A DNA stretch of 64,000 nucleotides from Bacillus_BD sp963765265. GTDB lineage: Bacteria > Bacillota > Bacilli > Bacillales > Cytobacillaceae. Positions within the stretch are counted from its first letter, which is position 1. Every line of letters begins with the position of its first letter. The notes under the pieces are model-generated. The model was not told the origin of the DNA. It was given only the letters and a program-made list of their open reading frames with translations, and ran no database searches. Shown here piece after piece: positions 9,672 through 19,575 of the stretch. Location of the stretch: NCBI GenBank assembly GCA_963765265.1, contig CAVXVN010000006.1, forward strand, positions 620,001 through 684,000, given 5' to 3'. A program made the translations under genes and the position numbers.

Positions 9672-11508
9672 TTATTTCTTAGGATTGCTGTCGTCCATTT
9701 TTAAAACGGCCATAAATGCCTCTTGTGGAACTTCAACGGATCCAACCGACTTCATGCGCTTTTTCCCTTCTTTTTGCTTTTCCAAAAGCTTCCGTTTCCG
9801 GGAAATATCTCCACCATAACATTTAGCTAGGACATTTTTACCGATCGATTTTATCGTTGATCTAGCCACAATTTTTTGGCCAATCGCTGCTTGAACAGGC
9901 ACTTCAAATTGTTGGCGTGGGATTAACTCTTTGAGTTTTTCCACAATCAACTTTCCACGTTCATAAGCAAAATCATTATGTACGATAAAGCTTAAGTGCA
10001 TCGACTTTTTCACTATTTAATAGGATATCCATTTTCACAAGTTTTGACTGTCTATAGCCAATCAATTCGTAATCAAATGAAGCATATCCCTTTGTATTCG
10101 ATTTTAATTGGTCAAAGAAATCGTAAACAATCTCGGACAATGGGATCTCATAGATGATACTTACACGAGTTTCATCCATGTATTCCATCGTGATAAAATT
10201 CCCACGCTTATTTTGACAGAGTTCCATAATGGTACCAACATAGTCATTTGGTGACATCATTGTTGCTTTTACATAAGGTTCTTCCACAGAGCTAATTTTT
10301 TGCGGATCAGGCATTTCGGAAGGATTATCAACCCTTACCTTAGACCCATCTGTCATATTCACTTCATAGATTACACTTGGGGCTGTTGTAATTAAGTCAA
10401 TTTTAAATTCACGTTCGATTCTTTCTTGAATAATTTCCATATGAAGCAATCCAAGGAATCCACAACGAAAGCCAAAACCAAGTGCTTGAGATGTTTCCGG
10501 TTCAAATTGAAGTGCTGAATCATTTAATTGAAGCTTTTCAAGCGCATCGCGAAGATCGTTAAAACGGGCATTATCAATTGGATACAATCCACAATAGACC
10601 ATTGGATTTAATGTTCGATATCCTGGTAAAGACTCAGTTGCTCCTTTTTTCGCATTTGTTATCGTATCCCCTACTCGGGTATCTCCAACATGCTTAATCG
10701 CAGCCGCTAAATAGCCAACATCTCCTACAGTCAATTCATCGACCATTTGTGCCTTTGGTGTGTAAACACCCACCTCAGTTACTTCGAATTCTTTTCCAGT
10801 TGCCATCATTTTAATTTTATCGCCGACTTTAATGGTACCATCTACCACACGAATATAGACGACAACTCCTCGGTATGCATCGTACAGCGAATCAAAAATA
10901 AGCGCCTTTAGAGGTGCTTCTGGATCCCCGCTTGGTGCAGGCACTTTCTCAACAATCTGCTCTAATATATCTTCAATACCGATACCCGCTTTTGCAGATG
11001 CTAGAACAGCTTCGGAAGCATCTAGTCCGATCACGTCCTCAATCTCTTTTCTAACACGTTCAGGATCTGCACTTGGTAAATCGATTTTGTTAATAACTGG
11101 AACAATCTCCAAATTATTATCTAGTGCTAAATAAACATTCGCTAAGGTTTGAGCTTCAATTCCCTGCGCAGCATCTACAACAAGGACAGCCCCTTCACAT
11201 GCAGCCAAACTTCGAGAAACTTCATACGTAAAATCCACATGTCCTGGGGTATCAATTAAATGGAAAATATACGTTTCTCCGTCCTTTGCCTGATATTCTA
11301 ACTGGACGGAATTTAATTTAATGGTAATTCCTCTTTCTCTTTCCAAATCCATGGAATCAAGAAGTTGAGCCTTCATTTCACGTTTAGTCAATGTATTCGT
11401 TTTTTCCAAAATTCGATCTGCTAATGTCGATTTTCCATGGTCGATATGAGCGATGATGGAAAAATTCCGAATTTTTTCTTGTCTTTTTAGTCTATCTTCT
11501 CTGTTCAT
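9672..11508 (-). pseudogene. lepA: Elongation factor 4 (LepA), frameshifted near 3' end
   Basis: Ribosome back-translocase GTPase. The start ATG at 11508 (MNREDRLKRQ) follows AGGAG. G motifs AHIDHGKST, DTPGHVDF and NKIDLP are intact, as are EF-G-like domains through the C-terminal region. At 9993-9997 the frame breaks after VDAL. One base must be skipped to read the conserved SFIVHNDFAYERG and the remaining ~100 residues, which end at 9672. The span of 1837 nt is 3n+1. As written, the product would lose much of the LepA-specific C-terminal domain. Confidence 0.93.
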
Positions 11509-11655
11509 ATCGTTCACTCCTACTAAGCTTACACATCTACACTAGTTTTGATTATATCAGTAGGATAATGAAGATTCAATAATGGACTTACATTAAATGA
11601 CCTGACATCCAGGTACTTTTTCATATCATATATAGGGCTTTGATTATCTTTTGAA

Positions 11656-12000
11656 CTATTTACCATTTGCGAGACCGGTTATGAGATCAATTATTTTTTC
11701 TGTTGTAAAGGAAACCATTTCTGCCAGTTTTTTACCTAATGAAGAAAAAAAATTATAGGACCTTATTTCTTCTATTTTTTCCTTTTTCTTCTCTAAATCA
11801 TGACTAGATACATCATTACCTAGTATGGAAGCCTCTAATTCACCTTCCTTATTATCTTGAAAAGAGAATGCCCCTTCAAATTGGGCATCCTCATATCCTT
11901 TCATCTCATTAATCCCATTGTTTGCCTGTTGCATACCGAATAACACCGAGATAAACATGACTGCTGCGATCATTATGGCTTTCAGCATAAATAGCTTCAT
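11656..12000 (-). CDS. yqxA: YqxA family protein (DUF3679)
   Basis: A 114-residue protein with one N-terminal hydrophobic segment (residues 7-23) and a charged remainder. It matches YqxA in length and in position between spoIIP and lepA. The function is unknown. It starts 17 bp after the spoIIP stop and is probably cotranscribed, which suggests a sporulation-linked or membrane role, but this is only inferred from context. Confidence 0.8.
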   Translation of the reverse strand: MKLFMLKAIMIAAVMFISVLFGMQQANNGINEMKGYEDAQFEGAFSFQDNKEGELEASILGNDVSSHDLEKKKEKIEEIRSYNFFSSLGKKLAEMVSFTTEKIIDLITGLANGK

Positions 12001-12016
12001 TACCAGTCACTCACTT

Positions 12017-13224
12017 TCAACTTTCATTTGCAGGATCTGTTACAGGTTGATTGACTTTTTCTGCCTGCCAATAATATTCACTGATCACTTCTGCCAATGC
12101 TTCAGCTGAATGATTTAATTCCTCAAATGTGTTATCAACACCACCGAATTCAACAAGAATCGCATTTTCTGATAAATCTTGATTGAATTTTCCATTCGTG
12201 CCGGCTCCTTTCTTTGTAAAAGCCCCTCTACTAAGACCCTTATATTTTTGTTCGAAGCATTTCGTGCAACTGGTTGGCAAAGGCAAGATTTTTTTCATAA
12301 TTTGCATGCTCACCACCAACAATAAAGGCTAGTTTTGCATAGGACTACATCGTTGATTATTTTCGTTGTATCCTTCTTTCTCCTTGAATCACGATGTATA
12401 TCAATTAAATAGGTTAGATCACGATTTGATGAAACGGCCGCTTCTACAACTGACCTTGATTCTTGATACGACTGTGCATAGGATAAACCCTTTTTCGTTA
12501 AGTTTGCTTGCATATCTGTTTTATCAACCTCAGTACCAATTCCTCTCTTTTCTAGCTCTTCTTTGAGCTTGTCCCCAATTTTCGTTACGTTTAGTTGTGA
12601 GTGGTGGGCAAGATTCGGATCGGTAACCCCTTTTAAGTACGGAAGAAAGGATTCACGATTATGGGTAAAGTACACATAGACTACTTTGCGATCACCTGTT
12701 GTAGAGGGAGGTACCTCAGTTGAGTCATTACCCGATTGCCCATCTAACCCTTCTGTATTTTGTAAAGCTGCTTCTTTTTCAGCCTGTAAAATTTCGAGTG
12801 GTGGAGCGGATTCAATTGGCATGTTTGTATAATTGGTACCTTCCCCAGCTACTAGAATCTCTGTATCAAATAATGAAAATGCAGGCAATTCCCTTCCTAA
12901 TAAACTTCTAGGATCATCCAAATTCACATTCGTGGAAAGTTTAAATAAATATTGAGTCAACTCCGGTGTGGGCGCTGACTCAGGTAAACCTTGCAAAAAG
13001 TAATGATTTTCCCAACCCATTAATTGATAAAGCATGTCTCCTGTAATATTAGTGGCTGCTGAATTTACCGATGATGAAGATGGTCTATATTCTGGTTTTA
13101 AAGTCGTCAACAAACCACTTATCGAAAAAATCAATATGAGAAACAAAACAAAGCCAACACCCGCCGTCAACAAACTACTACCTTTAACACTTATCATCAA
13201 CTTGTCCGTTTTTACAGATTTCAT
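12017..13224 (-). pseudogene. spoIIP: Stage II sporulation protein P, two frameshifts
   Basis: SpoIIP is the amidase/endopeptidase that with SpoIID and SpoIIM dissolves peptidoglycan during engulfment. The start MKSVKTDKL (13224) follows AGAGGTGGG; a transmembrane segment spans about residues 18-40. The catalytic region begins with FTHNRESFLPY and DLTYLIDIHRDS. The frame breaks near 12341-12346; a second frame gives YAKLAFIVGGEHANYEKN down to about 12255; the third frame gives KYKGLSRGAF and FGGVDNTFEELN to the stop at 12017. The span is 3n+2, so two extra bases explain it. As written the protein would be inactive. Confidence 0.92.
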
Positions 13225-13305
13225 AAACCCACCTCTTCTTAGCAAGTCTACTAATTTATATGTAGTTGCTAGAAAAGATAGAACACTGAAAAGCGGAAGC
13301 ACTAA

Positions 13306-14430
13306 TTATCTTGTATAAAAACCAGTATTTCCCTGATTTACGGACTGATGGAGACTAGCATTTAATCCATTTGCCAATAAATTAGCCATGTCTTCAATAA
13401 ACACATCTACTTCTTTAGGGGTGACCATTAAATTATGACCAAGTGGGGCCAACACTTCATAAATTAACTTTCGTTTTTCATCCTCTGGTAAAGTCCCTAT
13501 CATTCCTAAGAAAGTTTTTCGTTGCTCTTCTTCAGGTAAATCTTCCTCGGTAAGTTTTTTTCTTTTTCCAAAGGTCATCCCTGCAGGCGCCAGTGATCGA
13601 GATGGACGATTTCCTTCACGTAGTTCTTTACCAAAATGTTTTAAAATAAAATCAATCGTGTCGCTTGTAATTGAAACAGCATCTACAACGGTTGGTACAC
13701 CAATAGCAATAACTGGAATCCCCAAGGTTTCCTTGCTTAATTCCTTACGTTTATTCCCTACACCTGAACCTGGATGAATGCCAGTATCAGAAATTTGAAT
13801 GGTAGAATTGACTCTTTCAATGGATCTAGAAGCTAATGCATCAATCACAATAACAAAATCTGGTTTTGTTTTTTCAACAACACCAAAAATAATATCACTT
13901 GTCTCAATTCCAGTAAGCCCCATTACACCAGGTGAAAGTGCACTAACGGAACGAAATCCTTCTTCTACATTTTCGGGTTGAAGTTGATAGAGATGTCTTG
14001 TCACTAATATATTTTCACAAACCTGTGGTCCAAGAGCATCTGGAGTCACATTCCAATTGCCTAATCCTACGACCAAACAGGATGCATCTTGACTAATATT
14101 GCTTTGCTTCAAGAAATGGGCAAATTCTTTTGCGAATACTTCCTCTACCTTTTTTTGCAATTCTGTGTCACTTTCTCTAATACCAAGTACTTCTATTGTT
14201 AAATATTTCCCTGTTTTTTTCCCAATGATTTTCTCCCCTTCACTGGTTACTTCAACATAAGAAATTTTAATATCATTCTCTTCTTTTTCCTTTATAATGA
14301 CTCCTTCAATATGAGAAAGGTTTTCCTCTTCCCCTAAATTTCCATTTCTTTCATTCAGTACCATTTCTCGCGCTTCAATGGCTAAATCTGTTCGTACAGA
14401 ATAGAGACTTAAATCAATTGATTTCTTCAT
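13306..14430 (-). CDS. gpr: Germination protease GPR
   Basis: An aspartic-type protease that degrades small acid-soluble spore proteins during germination; made as a zymogen in the forespore. The start MKKSIDLSLYSVRTDLA lies after GGAGG; the propeptide is followed by the mature region with VVGLGNWNVTPDALGP, SPGVMGLTGIET and VIDALASRS. Length 374. It is upstream of spoIIP in the same orientation, as in B. subtilis. Confidence 0.96.
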   Translation of the reverse strand: MKKSIDLSLYSVRTDLAIEAREMVLNERNGNLGEEENLSHIEGVIIKEKEENDIKISYVEVTSEGEKIIGKKTGKYLTIEVLGIRESDTELQKKVEEVFAKEFAHFLKQSNISQDASCLVVGLGNWNVTPDALGPQVCENILVTRHLYQLQPENVEEGFRSVSALSPGVMGLTGIETSDIIFGVVEKTKPDFVIVIDALASRSIERVNSTIQISDTGIHPGSGVGNKRKELSKETLGIPVIAIGVPTVVDAVSITSDTIDFILKHFGKELREGNRPSRSLAPAGMTFGKRKKLTEEDLPEEEQRKTFLGMIGTLPEDEKRKLIYEVLAPLGHNLMVTPKEVDVFIEDMANLLANGLNASLHQSVNQGNTGFYTR

Positions 14431-14516
14431 ATGGACCTCCACCTAATCATTTCATTCATTATTATTTTCTATTTTTGCCGTAACAATTGGAAATCATTCA
14501 AAATCTATAAGGAGTA

Positions 14517-14545
14517 TTGCATTATTGGTCCAGATTTGATAAAAT
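14517..14545 (+). promoter_or_regulatory. Possible promoter of rpsT
   Basis: TTGCAT (14517-14522) and TAAAAT (14540-14545) are separated by 17 bp, about 75 bp upstream of rpsT. The -10 is good and the -35 is weak. The rest of the 14431-14620 gap shows nothing clear. Confidence 0.4.
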
Positions 14546-14620
14546 ATCATTTGTTACTTATGATTATTGAATGTAAAGTCGAGTTCATATATCTCGATGC
14601 TTTTCTAGGAGGTGAATGGA

Positions 14621-14887
14621 ATGCCAAATATTAAATCTGCTATCAAGCGAGTTAAAATTAACGACAAAAAAAGAGCGCAAAACATTACGGTTAAATCTGC
14701 TATGCGTACATCTGTTAAAAAAGTTGAAGCTGCAATTGTATTAAATGATGCTACTGCTGCTGCTACTACTTTTACTGATGCTTCAAGCAAATTGGACAAA
14801 GCCGCTTCTAAAGGTCTTATCCATAAAAACGCTGCTGCACGTAAAAAATCCCGTTTAATGAAAAAAATGAACTCTTTAAATGCATAA
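14621..14887 (+). CDS. rpsT: 30S ribosomal protein S20
   Basis: Primary 16S rRNA-binding protein of the small subunit, 88 residues, highly basic. It begins MPNIKSAIKRVKINDKKR and has ALNDATAAA-like helices and a lysine-rich end. The ATG at 14621 is preferred over the one at 14612 because AGGAGGTGA lies at 14607-14615 with normal spacing. It is plus-strand between gpr and holA, as in other Bacillus. Confidence 0.97.
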   Translation: MPNIKSAIKRVKINDKKRAQNITVKSAMRTSVKKVEAAIVLNDATAAATTFTDASSKLDKAASKGLIHKNAAARKKSRLMKKMNSLNA

Positions 14888-14897
14888 TTTTTATATA

Positions 14898-14930
14898 AAA
14901 AGACTGTCCGCATAGGTGGACAGTCTTTTT
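14898..14930 (+). terminator. rpsT terminator
   Basis: AAAGACTGTCC pairs with GGACAGTCTTT and is followed by Ts on the plus strand. A-rich sequence on the other side lets it serve holA too; the holA stop is only 2 bp beyond. Confidence 0.92.
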
Positions 14931-14931
14931 A

Positions 14932-15950
14932 TTATGTATTCAGTTTTAAGAAAAACATCTCAATGATCAATTCTTTATTCATTCCACCTGTTTTCATTTT
15001 ATAGTCTGCCTCTGCCAATTCCTTCATAATCAATGTCAAATCTTCATCACTAAATTTTTGCGCTTGTCCGGCTGCTAGCTTCACTCTAAATGAATGCACC
15101 TTTAAATGACTTGCAATTTGCTGTTGGCCATAGCCACGCCGTGCCAATTCCTTTACCTGATAAATAAGGCGAAATTGCCCCGTGATAACTGCCAAAATTT
15201 TAATCGGTTCTTCATTTAATTTTAAGAGATCATAAAATATTCTCAAAGCCGAATCGATTTGCCGAGATACAATTTTCTCAACCAGAGTAAAAATATTTTG
15301 CTCCAACGACCTTGGTACAAGCTTCTCTACAGTCTCAACATCTATGGTTAGCCCTTTTCCAGTGTACATGGCCAGTTTATCCACTTCACTTGTAAGCATA
15401 AATAAATTTGTTCCTACCAACATAAGCATTTGTTCAACTGCCTTAGGTTCAAATACAACTCCGTTAAAATCTGCTCGAGTATGAATCCATTTTTTCAATT
15501 CTGACTCATTTAAGCTTTTTTGCTTCAAATGTAATACCGATTTTTTTTAATTCCTTTGTTACTTTCTTTCTTTCATCCAGCTTTTCATAAGGAGCTACAA
15601 AAACAACAATAGAATAGGGTGCAGGCTCTTTTAGATAAGCTTCTAGCCTTTTGAGGTTGTGCTCTACTTTTTCCTTTGTTTTCTCTGCAGTTAAAAAATA
15701 AGGGTTATGTAAGAAAATTAACTTTCTTTCACCTATAAATGGAAAAGTTTCCGCATCTTCTAGTGCTATTTCAATAGGGGTTTCCCCCAGATCAAAACTA
15801 GATAAATTAAATTCTATTTCTTCTTCATTCAATACTTGATTGATAAGAAGTTGTTTTGTTTCATGTAATCAGAAAAGATTCCTTCCCGTATAATAAATAA
15901 ATAGAAGAAAATTCTTTTCGTTTAATTTGTTTCCATAATTCTAAAATCAT
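14932..15950 (-). pseudogene. holA: DNA polymerase III delta subunit HolA, two frameshifts
   Basis: The delta subunit opens the beta clamp in the clamp loader (YqeN). Three frames together make one family-length protein. ATG 15950 gives MILELWKQIKRKEF and LLYGKESF. After a skip near 15862-15870, ETKQLLINQ, AETFPFIGERKL and APYEKLDERKKVT follow. After a skip near 15508-15520, ESELKKWIHTRADF, VPRSLEQNIF and LNEEPIKILAVITGQFRLI continue to the stop at 14932. The span of 1019 nt is 3n+2, matching two extra bases. holA is expected to be essential, which argues for sequence error or recoding rather than true loss. Confidence 0.92.
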
Positions 15951-16032
15951 GATCCTTCGCTCCGATCAAATCCTACTTTTTCATTCTCTTTATAATCGTA
16001 AAGAAGTAATTGCGATTTGACAAGTATACACA

Positions 16033-16067
16033 AGAAATTGGCACTAATTAAATTAGTGCCAATTTCT
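16033..16067. repeat. Perfect 17-bp palindrome upstream of holA and yqzM
   Basis: AGAAATTGGCACTAATT and its exact complement are separated by one base. It lies in the 370-bp gap between divergent holA and yqzM. There is no T tract on either side, so it is not a typical terminator. It could be a regulator site or a cruciform. Apart from this, the gap shows only an AT-rich region before yqzM that may hold its promoter. Confidence 0.7.
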
Positions 16068-16320
16068 GATCTATAATGAACGCCAATCATTTATGTCCTA
16101 GGTAACATAAACGATGACGGTATCATGATGTTGTAATTATTTTGACCTGAATGTGAACATGTATGATTGACAACTGTTGTCAATTAAGGTAAACAAACTT
16201 GAACGAAAAAGTTGTAAAATCCCCAAAAAATTATCGATATTTTATAAAATAACAATTTTCAGAAAAGTGGATTTTTTCATAATAATCGATTATACTCTTA
16301 CTATTAGGAGGGGATAAAGT

Positions 16321-16455
16321 ATGAATGAATTTGAACAGGATGTTCAGTGTAAACGTAATGACGCAATAGATGGTGGTGTAGGCTTCATCGTCTCTTTCGG
16401 TTTTTTTGCTACTTTATTTATCATTGCAACGGTAATCCAATTTATTGGATCTTAA
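16321..16455 (+). CDS. yqzM: YqzM family small membrane protein
   Basis: A 44-residue protein starting MNEFEQDVQCKRNDAIDGG with a single C-terminal transmembrane helix (FIVSFGFFATLFIIATVIQF). It matches YqzM of B. subtilis in length and sequence style. TAGGAGGGG lies about 9 bp before the ATG. The function is unknown. It is divergent from holA and convergent with comEC. Confidence 0.9.
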   Translation: MNEFEQDVQCKRNDAIDGGVGFIVSFGFFATLFIIATVIQFIGS

Positions 16456-16481
16456 ATTACATAGGTTTAAAAAAAGAATAT

Positions 16482-16508
16482 AGACTACATAATGTGTAGT
16501 CTTTTTTT
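16482..16508. terminator. Terminator between yqzM and comEC
   Basis: AGACTACA pairs with TGTAGTCT and is followed by seven Ts on the plus strand; an A run on the left makes it usable for comEC on the minus strand as well. Confidence 0.88.
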
Positions 16509-16524
16509 ATTGGTTTAAGATATC

Positions 16525-18876
16525 CTATGGATTATGAACTGAAAAGGTTCCTGTCTCTTTTCGAAATGTATAAGTGATGGCTCCAAGTTGATCTGTTCTG
16601 TAAATAATGATTTCATTCTTTTGTAATCGATCAAGGACTTCCTGATGTGGATGTTGATATCTGTTATTCTCTCCTACCGATATGATGGCCCATTGCGGTG
16701 ATAACCTCTCAAGAAAGTCTTCAGTTGAAGAAGATTTACTTCCATGATGTCCAACCTTTAAAACATCCACGGACAGTGTTGGATTCTTTTTCATTAACTT
16801 CGCTTCCCCTTCTGCTTCTAAATCACCTGTAAAAAGCCACTTCAGACCACCTAACTCTGTATAAATCACAATGGAACCATCATTGGAATCACCTTGACTA
16901 TTTACTTCAGGTGACAATATGTAAAATCGATTCTCCCTCACTCTCCATCGATCTCCTCCATGGACATATCGAATGGTAATCCCTTCACTTTGGGCCATTC
17001 CAATCAACTTTCTTTCCAATTCATTTTTTTCCTTACGATCAGGGAGAACAAGTTCTTGAACCCTCATTTCTTGTAGAATAGCCTCCGCACTTCCAGCATG
17101 ATCCGCATCTCCATGAGTTAAAATAAGCTTATCAAGCTTTGTCACCCCCTTACTTTTCAAAAATGGAACAACTGTATCTTCACCTACATCAAAAGCTTGA
17201 TCCCTTTCCTGCCATGGTTGCTTCTCAAAAGTTAAACTACCACCTGTATCAATTAAATAATTCCCCTTTCCAAACGGCAAACGAATAAAGATACAATCCC
17301 CTTGCCCTACATCCAAAAAAGTAACTTCTCCATCTAACGATAAATTCGTCAGCATATATTGTCCTAAAAAGAGGAAGAAGGGAAACAAAAATAGAAAAAA
17401 TTTCTTCATACCCTTCACTCCCTTTTCCCATTGTACAAAAAATAGAAAAAGCCCCCAACCATATAAAAGAAGAAATAACATGCTTGGTCTGCCTAAAACA
17501 ATCGTATTCCATGGAAGAACTGCTATTTTTTCTGTTAGATTATTGGTGAAAATGATCATTTCATTTAATGGATAAAGCAAAGGGTCTATAAAAGAGCCAA
17601 GTAATAAATGAAGGACAAAAACAAATAACAAATAGGGGAGTAATATCACATTAAAAATGGGAATATACAGAAGATTTACCAGTACCGAGATGATGGAAAA
17701 CTCAAAAAAGAAGTAAAGTAGAATCGGAGCGGAACAAAGCATAGACTGAAATGAAGTGGTAAGCAGAAGAGAAACGGGATGCAGTGTCACTTTGAGAATA
17801 TATGGAGCCGAGAGCAGCAAAATGAGAGTAACAAGAAAAGAAAGCTGAAATCCAACATTAAAAAGGACATAAGGGTTAACAAATAAATATAAGAGAAAGG
17901 TCATTGCGATAACATCTATTGCAACAAATTGACCACCTTTCCCCCATCTCCTTCCAAGAAGTAAAAGCATTGTCATGAATACCGAACGAGTTACAGATGG
18001 CGACGCACCAGTTAATATTCCATAGATGGGCAAACAAACCAATAAAATAACTATACTCTTTTCCCTTGTCACTCCGACTCGAAGGAGTAAGTTGTATACA
18101 ATGGAAACAATTATCGCAATATGTAGTCCGGAGATAGCCAGTAAATGGACAATCCCTAATTCTCGGTAGTTATCCATTGTATTTTGAGTGATGAAATCAC
18201 TTGAACCAAAAAGGAGAGCAGTGGCTAATGGAATGGTTTCTTTCGGAAAGTTGGATTCTAAATAATGTATCCCATTTGCACGTACTTTTTTTAACATAAT
18301 AAGAACATTAGGAGCAGGTGGTTTATCCCTGATAATCGCTAATTTATCAGGTTTTAATATCCAAAATATGTGTTTTTGTTCTAGATATCTTTTGTAATTG
18401 AAGGCATTTTCATTTGAGGATATTGACGGTTCCTCGAGTTTTCCATTCACTTTGATGATCAATCCGGGGGATAAATAGTGGTTTAACCTGTTCTTTTCCG
18501 CTTCTGACTTCATTCGATACTTCAGGAGTAAGGTCTCTTCGTTTTGCATGTCGATTGCAGTGACCGTTAACAGATCACCATCCATTTTGCCTAATTCTTC
18601 TAAAACAAGATAAAACGTTTTTTCGTTTCCTAAATAACTTGTTTTATTATGTTCAATGTCTACTTCAGCTCGAATAAAAAAGGAAAAAAACAAGAAATAA
18701 ATTATTGCCACTTGCCGGAGGCTAAACTTTTTTCGAGGTATTAAAAAGAAAAGATATAGATTCAAACTAATAAAGGATACTAAAAAACCTTGAAAAGCAG
18801 CCATCACTCCTATTAGCGCTGAAATAGCATAGAAAACTCCTTTGTTTTTCAATGTTATTACTCCTAACCTTTTCAT
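16525..18876 (-). CDS. comEC: DNA uptake channel ComEC/Rec2
   Basis: A polytopic membrane protein thought to form the channel for single-stranded DNA during transformation. N-terminal hydrophobic helices and an OB-like domain come first. The Competence domain with many membrane segments follows (LLAISGLHIAIIVSIVYNLLL near 230). A C-terminal metallo-beta-lactamase-like domain contains LTHGDADHAGS and VGHHGSKSSSTEDF. Length 783 is typical and the frame is intact. It ends the comEA-comEB-comEC run. Confidence 0.95.
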   Translation of the reverse strand: MKRLGVITLKNKGVFYAISALIGVMAAFQGFLVSFISLNLYLFFLIPRKKFSLRQVAIIYFLFFSFFIRAEVDIEHNKTSYLGNEKTFYLVLEELGKMDGDLLTVTAIDMQNEETLLLKYRMKSEAEKNRLNHYLSPGLIIKVNGKLEEPSISSNENAFNYKRYLEQKHIFWILKPDKLAIIRDKPPAPNVLIMLKKVRANGIHYLESNFPKETIPLATALLFGSSDFITQNTMDNYRELGIVHLLAISGLHIAIIVSIVYNLLLRVGVTREKSIVILLVCLPIYGILTGASPSVTRSVFMTMLLLLGRRWGKGGQFVAIDVIAMTFLLYLFVNPYVLFNVGFQLSFLVTLILLLSAPYILKVTLHPVSLLLTTSFQSMLCSAPILLYFFFEFSIISVLVNLLYIPIFNVILLPYLLFVFVLHLLLGSFIDPLLYPLNEMIIFTNNLTEKIAVLPWNTIVLGRPSMLFLLLYGWGLFLFFVQWEKGVKGMKKFFLFLFPFFLFLGQYMLTNLSLDGEVTFLDVGQGDCIFIRLPFGKGNYLIDTGGSLTFEKQPWQERDQAFDVGEDTVVPFLKSKGVTKLDKLILTHGDADHAGSAEAILQEMRVQELVLPDRKEKNELERKLIGMAQSEGITIRYVHGGDRWRVRENRFYILSPEVNSQGDSNDGSIVIYTELGGLKWLFTGDLEAEGEAKLMKKNPTLSVDVLKVGHHGSKSSSTEDFLERLSPQWAIISVGENNRYQHPHQEVLDRLQKNEIIIYRTDQLGAITYTFRKETGTFSVHNP

Positions 18877-18989
18877 GAAATTTGAAGTAACAGTTCGTGT
18901 ACAAAAACCCTACCACTTTTATTGCATTTCCTAAAGGCTGACTCATCTGGAAAAAAATCAGCCATTAGAAAAAAATATTCATTAGAGTA

Positions 18990-19412
18990 CTAAGATTCAC
19001 TTTTAGGTAGATGCACCACTTCAATATCCTTTAAAAAATATTCATTCCATTTATTCGGATAAGCATCTCGATAGACAATTCTTGTAATACCAGACTGGGC
19101 GATTGTCTTTGCACATTTTTCACATGGTTCATGGGTAATAAATGCTGTAGCCCCTCTTAATAGCCCTCTATCTGCATGTAGAACAGCATTTTCCTCCGCA
19201 TGTAATGTTCGAATGCATCGACCTTGCTCATTAATTAAACAACCAACATCTTCACAATGATCATGTCCATGGACGGAACCATTGTAGCCAGTCGAAACAA
19301 TGTGCTTATCTTTTACAATGACGCATCCTACATGTAACCTCGGACAAGTAGAACGTGTCCCTACTTCATATGCTATATCCAAAAAATAATGATCCCAACT
19401 TTTTCTTTGCAT
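18990..19412 (-). CDS. comEB: dCMP/CMP deaminase family protein ComEB
   Basis: A zinc-dependent deoxycytidylate deaminase-type protein. The zinc and catalytic motifs are visible as TLHAEENAVLHA (HAE) and HEPCEKCAKTI (PCxxC), and a further Cys/His set is present (CEDVGC). It is 140 residues, shorter than the 189-residue B. subtilis ComEB, which has an extra C-terminal extension; the deaminase fold itself looks complete. It lies between comEA and comEC. Confidence 0.88.
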   Translation of the reverse strand: MQRKSWDHYFLDIAYEVGTRSTCPRLHVGCVIVKDKHIVSTGYNGSVHGHDHCEDVGCLINEQGRCIRTLHAEENAVLHADRGLLRGATAFITHEPCEKCAKTIAQSGITRIVYRDAYPNKWNEYFLKDIEVVHLPKSES

Positions 19413-19455
19413 TTTCTTGATTCCTTTCGTCGCATTTTTAGTTTTTGGCTATGCT

Positions 19456-19505
19456 CAATCAATTAGGCTTTATACCAGGATGGACTCACAAAGCCTAAAC
19501 GATTG
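19456..19505. other. Inverted repeat between comEA and comEB
   Basis: CAATC...TAGGCTTT at 19456-19471 is complementary to AAAGCCTA...GATTG at 19490-19505, with an 18-base loop. It lies in the 160-bp gap between comEA and comEB. There is no adjacent T run, so it may be a regulatory or processing structure; its function is unknown. Confidence 0.45.
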
Positions 19506-19575
19506 CTATAAAAATTAGTTTAATAATAGTATACATGGACAAGTCTACTATTTTGAAGAGGCTTTTCCTCATACA

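Noticed and set aside
14605..14913. 102-codon frame antisense to rpsT
   Set aside because: A mirror of the strongly biased rpsT codons; no ribosome binding site and no family similarity.
18990..19412. comEB as a truncated or frameshifted gene because it is 49 residues shorter than in B. subtilis
   Set aside because: All deaminase motifs are present and the following gap holds no continuation in any frame; it looks like a naturally short form.
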